A stretch of DNA of 22,489 nt, from NCBI GenBank assembly GCA_900617975.1, contig UZAE01000479.1:1-22489 (forward strand). Reading direction: 5' to 3'. Under the pieces are notes generated by a model that saw nothing but the letters and a program-made list of their open reading frames with translations, ran no database searches and had not been told where the DNA came from. Made by a program: the position numbers and the translations under genes. This DNA is from Rodentolepis nana (Eukaryota; Platyhelminthes; Cestoda; Cyclophyllidea; Hymenolepididae). Shown one piece after another: positions 9,474 through 18,331 of the stretch. How positions within the stretch are numbered: position 1 is the first letter of the stretch; every line of letters begins with the position of its first letter.

Positions 9474-11036
9474 TTATAATCTTTTCAGAGTGCAAAACTC
9501 TTTGAAGGTCAAACTTCGGTCACCATCATCATCAGCAGATTTGACAATGCTCTCTATTCTATCTTTCGAGAGCTCGCATCCTGATTTGAGTAAGCCTTGG
9601 TACATTTCGTCAATTGTGAGTTTTCCTGATTTGTCAACATCCATTTCATTAAACGTCGCCTGCCAATGCTCAATCCTACGAAAATTGCAAGAAATAATTC
9701 TCTTAGAATTGGTGAGGTCTAAACAAAAATTACTTTGCGTCTAAATTTTAAAATAACACGAACTAACGCCCTCATATATTAGCTAATCAATGTGTCAGAA
9801 CAAAAATACAATTAAAATGTCACTGCAAATTTGTGATAGTCTGAAATTTTGACAACTTTTATACACCAACCTCTCTCATTGAACATATTTTGGTATATTT
9901 TTCTGAATTTTTTTCGGAGGCACCTGTTTCCTTGTGGTCGCAAGAGTTTTAATATTCCCCATAGAAAATGAAGGTCATTCTTAGTTACCTCGATCTAACA
10001 TCCCAAAAAGAATTAATTAAAATATTAAATTATTCCAAAAATAAATACTATCTAAAATTAAATCTAGTAAAAATTGCTTCCACTTTGTTGCAGTGTAATT
10101 ATTTATTAAACGAAACAAGAATGCCTGAATAAGACAGCCAAACAAAAATTCGGGTGGATTAGAAATTAAAATTAAAATGGAAGATTTTGCATCCGCCATA
10201 AATGTAAAAGAATATTTACTTTCAACAATTCATTTAGCTAATGAAAATTTCTGTTTGTGCTTGGTCCAATGTTTAAGTGAACCAAGTTGCTATGCTCAGT
10301 GTCTCAAATGAATAGACTGAGCGATGAAATCTGAGCAATAATGCACAAAGCTTAATGAAAAACATCTGAATTCGACATGCTGAAAGACTAAGTCATTGTT
10401 AATGACTGGTTTGACTTATACATATTAAATAATTGTATTAACGTATTCCTAAGTAATCAGTTTAAAACTCCTCACATTGAGTTAACCCTGCTTATGAAAT
10501 TTTGAAAAGTTCAAATTTTAGCCATTTAGTGTCCACTTTGCTAACTGTAAACAGACACATATCACGCGAGATTCCACTACTTTAGGTAACAACGTCATTT
10601 TTAAGATTTACTTACGTAGTTGGTTCTACGGGCTTTAGACCAAGGGCTCTTTCATATTCATCCAATGTCACCTTGTCGTCTCCATTATTATCAAAAAGGT
10701 GAAGAAATTCCTACAATTAATAAGAGGAGCTTTGAAAAATCGATTATAGCATTTACTTTGCCTTAAAAATAGCCTTTCAAATTGATGAAACAAAATCAAA
10801 ATTAAAAATGCAAAGCCCAATAAAATTAAGATGCCTATTTTCCTTAATATGTGGAATAAATTCATATAATTTCTGTTTTAAACACAAATACTTACATTAA
10901 CTTTTTCTGGAGGTAGTCTTGAAGATTCCACGCATTTCCTTATTTCATCTTTTGATAAGGCTTTATCACCATTGACATCCATATCACTAAACTTCTTTAA
11001 AAGAACGTATCTCTGTTCTTCGGTATACTGTGGCAT
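9474..11036 (-). CDS. Four-EF-hand calcium-binding protein, gene A (exons 11036-10896, 10710-10616, 9675-9474)
   Basis: Calmodulin-like cytosolic calcium sensor or buffer of 145 residues. The exons join at consensus gtaag donors and tag acceptors. Exon 1 is 141 bases (phase 0), exon 2 is 95 (phase 2) and exon 3 is 202 including TAA. All four 12-residue loops look able to bind calcium: DVNGDKALSKDE (20-31), DNNGDDKVTLDE (54-65), DVDKSGKLTIDE (91-102) and DDDGDRSLTFKE (127-138). Each has D at position 1 and E at 12. The start is MPQYTEEQRYVLLKKF. Exon 3 is short and has no long ATG-initiated frame, so it is easy to miss. It is about 66% identical to gene B (96 of 145 residues by my count) with identical exon lengths. 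No signal peptide or membrane segment is present. The overall pattern recalls flatworm calcium-binding proteins, but this is from memory. Confidence 0.9.
9676..10615 (-). other. Intron 2 of EF-hand gene A
   Basis: 940 base AT-rich phase-2 intron. The split codon AC|G reads Thr79, as in gene B. Nothing else is recognised in it. Confidence 0.8.
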
Positions 11037-12913
11037 GGTTAAAGCGTAGTAGTATTACAAAACGAAATGGTAATGTAAAAGCTTTTGTTTCACCTTGCAC
11101 TCCTCTTGAGTTTTTTTTAATAACCCACAACATTTGACCTTGAGGCATGGGCTTGCTTGAGTGTTTATCTAGTCAAATTCTGATTTTACAATTCTATGCA
11201 ACCTGATGCAACCTTATTGGATTTCAAAGTAACTAAGACCTCTTACACCCTATTTTAATATTATGAAGATATTTGGCGAATATGCGTGTTTCATTTGAGA
11301 TCTTGAATAAGAAAATAGATTATCAACATTGATAAGAAACTAATTCCCTTCAAGATGATATAAATGTAAGTGTGCATATTCAACAACAACATTTTCAACT
11401 CAGCATTGATGATATATTGCGTTAAGGCGTAGTATAGAAACTGACAGTCATCAGCTTCTGATGAGTTGCAGTACACTTTTTCAACGCTGACATCATATTG
11501 CTACTCTCATCACGTGTCGCAAATTAGTAAGTTAACGTCATATCAAATACAAATCCGATGCACAATATTGAATTTTGTGGATGTAAGTTTCTAGCTACTT
11601 TATGAAAATTGATCTTTTTAGCTCAACAAAGCCGCGTTGGTATAAAATCTAATATTAATAAACCATTTAAGCTCTACACTATTAAAATTGCGTTTGATCA
11701 TGTTGCATGTTTCGTGAGTATCGAGAGGCAACAAACTCTCGAAACCCGATTTTGTAGACACTCTCTGGGGAACAGTGTTTTCATTCCGAAATCTCTTCTA
11801 TTGCCCCGTATAAGGTGATTAAAAAATAAATTGCGCTGCCACAATAACTCGTACAATGTTTCTTTTATGAGTTCTACGCAAGATTTAGGCGAGCAAGTAA
11901 TTGAAGGAGAAATTTAAAAAGGTGAAGTATTCATTAATTACAATACATATAGTGAGCTAAATTTCAGAATGCTACTTCATGCACTAATTTACTTTTATTT
12001 TTGTATAAATGTCCTAATATATGCCACTGACGTTTGAAATTTTAACCAAGAGTAAAACGAGTTTATACATGTTGAGCATGAGTTTAAGGTTATACCTGCC
12101 TGGCATGATTATCGTTCATTAATTACGATTTATTGCCAAATTGGAATGTGAGCGAAAATCACTCCGTATCTACCAATTATAGACTTTGATTTTTAATTTT
12201 TAAACTGACTTGTCAGGCACCTTTACTCATGTTTTCCTACAACACTAAGTTCACTTTTACCTTGAATATGCACTTTTGTTTTCAACTTTTTTGTCATTTA
12301 AAACACATTGAGGTCAAAAATGTATGAAATATCCTTACTTTTACGATATTTATACTATTTATTTGAAATACTATTGATATTCCTATTGGGAATGATAATG
12401 CCCACTCAACTCTATATACCAAGTTTAATATATCTAGACTTGTCTTATCTACCCGTTTATTTTTAACTTTAAAATAATTTCGAAAAGATATGACCAAATT
12501 TTCAATCAAATAGTTATTGAACTGTGAAAATTACGGTTATCAAGTAGGTTAGAATCTCATCAAGTGTGTAGCGGATTGCTACGCTAGTAAAGCCTGACCG
12601 ACTCAGAAATCTCTATGGCGGATTCTCCAACATCTAGCTAGATTCCCAGAACAAGCTAAGCTATAGCCCAGCTATAAGGGAAACAGACGCGTAGCACGGT
12701 ATATGTTTATTCGGTACGTATATTGATAGCGAAGTGGGTTCTTTGGCAAAGCGATTAGTTATCAGATAACTCTAGCATAATTCGCATGAACATTAATAGC
12801 TAAATATTTCTGAGTAATATTCTATAGCAGGATTTCTATTTGATCATTGATGAAGTGTCCCACAAGTGAGTTAAGTTAAATCGATATTAGGATATATTAA
12901 TATTGAAACGTAC
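11037..12913. other. 5' flank of EF-hand gene A and spacer
   Basis: The promoter of gene A should lie at the low-coordinate end, but no TATA or initiator is convincing. The rest is AT-rich with no gene recognised. A GC-richer, palindrome-containing patch at about 12565-12700 is listed separately. Confidence 0.45.
12565..12700. other. GC-richer block with nested palindromes
   Basis: Contains gtagc-ggatt-gctac (12569-12582), an exact 12 bp palindrome atctagctagat (12632-12643), tatagc-cca-gctata, and an 8 bp inverted pair tgctacgc (12577-12584) / gcgtagca (12689-12696). It does not fit a tRNA or any RNA family I recognise. Confidence 0.35.
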
Positions 12914-13233
12914 ATTGCACAATTGGGGTATGCGATAGACATACCTCCACGTGAATCACTCTGGGCAACGTATACTCATACGACAAGAAAGTGCATACAC
13001 CGGCAGTTGACTTCTCATTTCAAATTACAATTACCCCACTGTATGTCATATTCGACCACTTCCATAGTACACATCTTCATTTTTTCTTTATGCTGTCTGT
13101 CTATTACATCTGTAAATCCCACTTCTGTTTCCCCCTTCGAATTTTTCCCACTTTGGTGATCCTCTTCTCCGTAATGCACACAGTCAACTGTCAAAATGCC
13201 TGCCATTTGAAATAAATAAGTTATTACGCAATT
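12914..13233 (+). mobile_element. SINE-like retroelement, copy R3, with degenerate 11 bp target-site duplication
   Basis: The element spans 12925-13222, from ggggtatgcgatagac to gccatttgaaataaataag. Flanks attgcacaatt (12914-12924) and attacgcaatt (13223-13233) match at 9 of 11 positions, an aged target-site duplication. The copy has diverged: the head reads gtgaatcactctgggcaacg instead of the tggtgcaccc form. The tail lacks the agggctaatga half of the stem-loop. It lies between the two EF-hand genes. Confidence 0.75.
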
Positions 13234-13341
13234 AATACTAACTTTTGGATCTCTTGATCAAATGATAATTCACGGGTTTTCGATCCAAAAATATATTCTA
13301 AATTTTAATCTCATGTTTATTATTCCGCATATATATACATA

Positions 13342-14616
13342 TTAGGGTGGCAACTCAGTCATTGCCGATTTCAAATAAGAAGGCAAATTCGGAATTATTG
13401 TTTAAAAATATAACTTTATTCAATTAGATATTGGCCGTTCTTGTCGATGATCTTTTCCCATCGTTCTGGCAGAGTAAAAATTCCCCGTTCGTAAAATGTC
13501 TGGTCTTTGCTATTACAAAACTGAATTAGGTGTGATCCGACATCATCCGCGTTGTTAAAAATTTTACCATTTAAAGAGTTTTGCATGGAACGAAATAAAT
13601 GGTAATCCGAAGGCGCAAGGTCAGGGCTATATGGTGGGTGTGACAAAACATCCCAACCCAGTTCCAATAATTTTTGCCGAGTAACCAAAGATGTGTGCGG
13701 GGGCCTTGCGTTATCATGATGGAAAACAACACCCTTCCGATTTGATAATGCCGGCCGCTTATCTTCAATTGCATCCTTCTTTCAGTTTTTCGAGTTCTTC
13801 AACATACACATTTGAATTTATCGTTTGGTTGTGCGGCATGAGTTCAAAATACAAAATTCCTTTGTGATCCCACCACACTGACAGCATAATCTCTTTTGGT
13901 GAATCTCTGCTTTTGATATCGTTTGGGCTGGTTGATCTTGCTTTACCCATGATCTCTTGCGAGTAACATTGTTGTAAACTATCCACTTTTCGTCGCCAGT
14001 AACTAGGTTCTTCAGAAATGGATCATTCTCATTGCGTTTCAGTAGCGGCGAATCACAGATGCTAATCCGTTGCGTTAAATGAATTTCCTTTAACTGGTGA
14101 GGGATCCATAAATCAAGTTACTTGACATAACCAAGGGTTTTTAATTTTTTTCAATGCATGTATGCGACACATTGAGCTTCTCTGCAATATCTCGTGTTGT
14201 GCTGTGACGATTTGAATCAATAATGGCCTTGATATGGATTTCATCCACTTCGACTGGGCGGCCAGATCGTTGTGAATTTGTCAGTGAAAAATCACCGGAA
14301 AGAAATCTTTCAAACCAATTTCGACACTGCCTTTCTTTTAAGGCGGGTTCATCTCCATATACGGCACATAACTTCTTTTGTACTTGCGATGCGTTCTTGC
14401 CTTTTCGGAAGTAATACAATAAAATGTGTGGGAAGTGCACGTCCTGTTCTTTCATTTTTAAATTGGGATAAAAGCAAAACTAAAGAACTAAACAACAAAA
14501 TTTTTTACTAATACAGTAAGAAAAAATATAGGTTAGATGCTCTGGCCACGGTAACAAAACAAAAGAAAGTATAGGGTGAATCCGTCAACAAAAACGGCAA
14601 TGACTTAGTTGCCAAC

Positions 14617-14620
<4 letters not shown>
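13342..14620 (-). mobile_element. Full-length mariner (Tc1/mariner superfamily) DNA transposon, inactive
   Basis: A 1279 bp element, the usual mariner size, flanked by the TA duplication (13340-13341 and 14621-14622). The terminal inverted repeats start ttagggtggcaactcagtca on the left and, reverse-complemented, ttgggttggcaactaagtca on the right. They match over about 28 bp with a few differences. A broken transposase gene fills it on the minus strand. The right flank is a (TA)15 microsatellite. The TIR start resembles mellifera-group mariners such as that of the honeybee (from memory). Confidence 0.93.
13416..14455 (-). pseudogene. Mariner transposase pseudogene (DD34D type)
   Basis: The minus-strand frame opens with MKEQDVHFPHILLYYFRKGK and a helix-turn-helix region, then SGRPVEVDE and a second helix-turn-helix (DIAEKLNVSHTCIEK). 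At least four lesions are visible. One is a 1-base loss in the A-run after CIEK. One is a TAA soon after (GYVK*LDLW). One is a 1-base loss at caccaaaagagattatg, just before MLSVWWD. One is a 4-base insertion in ctgaaagaaggatgc (KLKEGCN*). Catalytic aspartates remain: TGDEKW (13992-13994), HHDNARP (13713-13715) and APSDYH (13605-13607). The gap between the last two is 35 residues because of an extra proline codon (ARPPHT). The frame ends GQYLIE with a stop at 13416-13418. Confidence 0.92.

Positions 14621-14650
<30 letters not shown>
14621..14650. repeat. (TA)15 microsatellite next to the mariner
   Basis: A perfect TA run starting at the mariner's right end. Mariners insert at TA, so this was probably the target, and catatatatacata on the left side is the other part of it. 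Confidence 0.9.
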
Positions 14651-14651
<1 letters not shown>

Positions 14652-15652
14652 TTTTTTTGCGATTTCTTTAAGAACTGATATGAGTGAAAGAAGCTATAGT
14701 TTATTGGAAGTGGTTTGTAAAAGATTGAGGTATTTCCCTGATTTCTTTTGTCAATTGCCTTACACAATAAAGCAGTATGGAAGAAAATTAGATTGCCCAA
14801 TCGAAAATAAAATACATCATTTCAAATCTGTCAAATATTAACCATATTAAAACGCATTTCCGCAACAATTTCTGCTTTATATCATGGTTCTAAGAAACAT
14901 AGCAAAATACCTGATTCTATTGTGCTCATCAAATATTGATTAGTATATAATTGACAGGTTTAAATTCTCACACATTATCAAAGTTTGTTAATCTATCGAA
15001 ATAAGTCTGACGTGGCTAGATATGATGTTAAATAGAGTAAGCAGAAAACAGAAAGCCTTTAAAACGGTGATTTAACTAGAACTGGACTATATATTGACTG
15101 CCAAATTAGAATACGGAAAGGATTTCAATAATAATAGGGGGCAGATCTGTTTGCAGTAAACAGAATATAGTTGGCAGAGATTTCTTAGAATAATTACAAC
15201 AAAAATAGTGTGAAAATTCAAATTGGTGTTGAGGAGTTAATGGTCAACAGGAAAAAAGGTGAAACGCTTTGCGTTACGAATTTGAAATACCGAAATTGTA
15301 TACAATGTACTGTTAATTAACGACAATTCCAGAAATCGAAAAGCTGTCCGATAATATCAACTCAAAGTGTAATAAAAAGAGATTTATTTTTTATAGTACG
15401 ACAAAGGATTTTGTCAAATCCATAGATTAAACCAAGGAAAGTGAAATGAAGCTACGGCTTTAGGAGTTGTTTCAATCCAAAAATGCACACATTGAATTAG
15501 GTTTTTCTTAAATTGTGAATAAATGAAATACGTATATTGTCATTGAGTTCAAAATTATAGTATGAGGTGTATTTACATCTTAAATAGAACAATGAACAAA
15601 CTATCACTAGGCACAAAAAGTACAAATCTGTTCAATGTAACTAGAATTTATG
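14651..15652. other. AT-rich spacer between mariner and SINE copy R4
   Basis: No gene or RNA recognised. A small hairpin, tctgttt-gcagt-aaacaga, occurs near 15147-15165. Confidence 0.5.
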
Positions 15653-15986
15653 TTTGGAAAATTGGGGTGAGCGATAGACTTACCTCCACGTGGTGCACCC
15701 TGGGCAACGTATACTCATACGGCAAAAATTCTATTATTAACTGGCTTCTAATTACCATCACCCCACTGTATGTCATATTCGACTACTTCCGCAATGCTCA
15801 TCTTACCTTTTCTCTGCCTTTATGCCTGTCACTTTTACATCTGTAAATCACTCTTTTGTATTTTACCCCTCGACTTTCTGTTACTTTGTTGTTCCACCTT
15901 CTCTCTGCGAAGCCTGAAGTCAGATAAAGGGCTAACAAAAACTATTAAAACGACTGCCATTTGAAATAAATAATATTTGAAAAATT
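15653..15986 (+). mobile_element. SINE-like retroelement, copy R4, with near-perfect 11 bp target-site duplication
   Basis: The element is 15664-15975, from ggggtgagcgatagact to ccatttgaaataaataata. Flanks tttggaaaatt (15653-15663) and tttgaaaaatt (15976-15986) differ at one position. R3 and R4 together define the 5' end as GGGG directly after the duplication. The head is well kept (tacctccacgtggtgcaccc). Part of the segment just after tctattaactggc is missing relative to R1 and R2. The tail is shared with the LINE from ctgaagtca at 15914. Confidence 0.85.
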
Positions 15987-16908
15987 TTTGGATACTTTCG
16001 GACTTGAACTATTACAAAGTAAGATTCACTGTTCTTCTCTGTTTACAACTTACTAATAAAACCAGTTCAAAATGTCCTGAAAAAAGGAAGTTTAACGTTC
16101 AAATTCCACACTCTCTTTATCTTCCTTCTCTATCTCATTTAAACCCATCATTAATAATTCCATTATTACTGACGTAATCAGGGTGAGATGAGATTTTCAT
16201 ATTTTCAGTCCTGTTTTCAATAGTAACTCCATTAACAAATAATCCAGAGGATTATAATTAGATTGAACTTAAGTGATCTTTAACACCTAGTTGTCTCAAT
16301 CAATTTATTAACGTCGACTTTTCATTCTCTCCCGCAAATCAATACATTTATTTTCGGATCGTTTACTCACGTAACCAATGGAAATAACAAATTTGCAGAC
16401 CTCTGAGTTTCAGGTGGTGCTTTCAACAAATCCATTTACTTTATCGTAAGGGGTTAGGGATGTGGGAGAGGGTGATTGTCCATAGTCTTAAAAATAGCGA
16501 GCTTTGGCTTACAATGAACAGAAAAAGACATCGCCCAATAATTGGTTCTCCATATTATTGCTGTTCATAATTAACTAATTGTTCCACAGGTGTTTTCCTT
16601 TTTAAAAAATTGCAATATGCATACACGAGCCTATCGTAGAATGTACTACCCTGCCTAACATGTATGGAAGCAAGGGGATTGACCAGTAACAACATTCCAT
16701 CCCGATGCAAAATATAATTGAAATGTAACTCATGGAATGCTAACTAACTCCGCTTGAACTCTATGAAGTGAGATTTAAAAATGTACTTAAACTCATGTCA
16801 GTTCAATATAAATGTATATTTTTTAAATTATATTATGAATTCTATTATCCCAATAAATGGCCTTCAAGATTCAAAATGAAACATCAAATTGATATGTGTT
16901 TTATCGCA
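15987..16908. other. Spacer downstream of EF-hand gene B
   Basis: AT-rich sequence with no gene or repeat that I recognise. Confidence 0.5.
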
Positions 16909-16914
16909 TTTATT
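16909..16914 (-). promoter_or_regulatory. Polyadenylation signal of EF-hand gene B
   Basis: AATAAA on the minus strand, 66 bases after the TGA stop. Confidence 0.6.
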
Positions 16915-16979
16915 GTACAAATTGCGAACATTGAGTAAATTCGGACATTTACAAATGTTGCTCACTAATAGGAGAAAGT

Positions 16980-18331
16980 TCAGAGCCTCATTAAGGTGAT
17001 GAATTCTTGAAAGGTGAGACTTCTATCTCCATCTTTGTCTACAGAGCTGATAATACTCTCCACCTCACTCCTTTTCATGCCACAGCCGGCATTCTTTAGA
17101 CCCTCGTACAACTCATCCACGGTTAGCTTACCAGACTTGTCCTTATCCATTTCATCAAATGCCTCGCGCCAGTGTTCAGCCCTAAAATTTAGTGGAATAG
17201 AAACCATAAAAAAACAGTAGATTGAGATTGCGCATTTGGTTTTTTAGCAAACTGCCAATTAAATTTCATACACTCCACTTCGCCATTCCAACAGAATAAT
17301 CAATAATTTCGATGAAGGATTTCCATATTCGCTTTAAATGTCTCAACAGAACAGCGTATGACACATTGAAAGTGTGCTTTGAAGAAAATAAGTATAAAGT
17401 TCAATGCATATACTTTAAGTAGAACTTTGAAAATAAGCTCTTCCTTTCATAGTTTTGGGTAGGTTTCAACATTTTCAACGCACGGTTATTTCAAGTCATA
17501 TCTTAATGACTATCAAAACGTAGCCAGTTATGTCAATAACCAAACAAGCTGGATAATTCGGATTATTTAACTGAGTGGTGGAAGGCAAGTTCCATCAGAA
17601 TCTCTCGGCTTTCTTAACCACTCTTGCTAGCATTTCAATTAGTGATATGAGTAGCCAATCACTTTCTTGAATTTCAGTTAACAAGAAGTGGTAGAGTAAA
17701 TTACTCTAGAAAACCGTTGAGACATTGTATGGATCATTACCATTGTCTTGGTATTCTAAACTTATTTTATTGACAACATATGCACCAACAAAAACAAGTA
17801 TAATTCTGAGTGTTTTAAAAATTCTCAACATATTGTTTCGATGTGCAATGTGACGATAGTGTATTTTATAGAGCTTCTTCATGTTCAGCCTCGAGGGTAA
17901 TCAATGTCGACTTACGTGGTTTCAGGTATCGGCTTCAAACACAAAGCACGTTCGTATTCGTCCAAAGTAACATTGTCGTCCCCATCTTTGTCAAAGAGGT
18001 TCAAAAACTCCTATTAGTAGAATTTTAAAAAAATAATGACTTCAAATAAACACTGGCAGAACATTTTAAGCGATGAAATAGTTAAACTTAAAATATTCTG
18101 TTCTGTCTTACTTGATTACATTTAAGATAAAGTTTATGCAAACCGTAGGATGTTATTGCTTACACGAAAGATCCTGAATTATACACTTACTTCAATCTTC
18201 TCCGGTGGAAGGTGCGATTGCTCGCAACAGAGCCTGATTTCATCTTTTGATAAAGAATTATCGCCATTAACATCCATATTGTGAAATTTTTGCAGAAGTG
18301 CATATCTCTGCTCATTTGTGTATTTTGTCAT
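16980..18331 (-). CDS. Four-EF-hand calcium-binding protein, gene B (exons 18331-18191, 18010-17916, 17181-16980)
   Basis: Paralogue of gene A: 145 residues, exon lengths 141/95/202, with gtaagt donors and tag acceptors. The start is MTKYTNEQRYALLQKF. The loops are DVNGDNSLSKDE (20-31), DKDGDDNVTLDE (54-65), DKDKSGKLTVDE (91-102) and DKDGDRSLTFQE (127-138), all canonical with D1 and E12. Both introns fall in linkers, intron 1 between EF1 and EF2 and intron 2 between EF2 and EF3 (after Thr79, AC|G). The C-terminus is FITLMRL. Cysteines at 35-36 (CC), 71 and 112 could be redox-sensitive. It is expected to act in the cytosol, with no signal peptide or transmembrane helix. An ATG upstream of the exon 3 acceptor opens a frame in intron sequence and is not the real start. 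Tandem, same-strand arrangement with gene A shows local duplication. Confidence 0.93.
17182..17915 (-). other. Intron 2 of EF-hand gene B
   Basis: 734 base intron at the same position and phase as in gene A (940 bases). Intron 1 is also alike in size (180 bases here, 185 in gene A). Nothing else is recognised in it. Confidence 0.8.

Noticed and set aside
9490..9744. Plus-strand open frame over EF-hand gene A exon 3
   Set aside because: It is the antisense shadow of the minus-strand exon, which encodes two clear EF-hand loops.
12565..12640. tRNA-like sequence
   Set aside because: No 7 bp acceptor stem with matching T-arm and no GTTCGANNC motif in the right place.
12923..13215. Open frames within SINE copy R3 (and 15562-15964 in R4)
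   Set aside because: They lie in a non-coding repeat and are not conserved between copies.
15750..15795. Pol III A and B boxes in the SINE-like elements
   Set aside because: Only a partial B-box match (TATTCGACTAC) and a weak TGGC A-box start; not enough to call a tRNA-derived SINE.
17014..17220. Plus-strand open frame over EF-hand gene B exon 3
   Set aside because: Antisense shadow of a well-supported exon; the peptide has no recognisable features.
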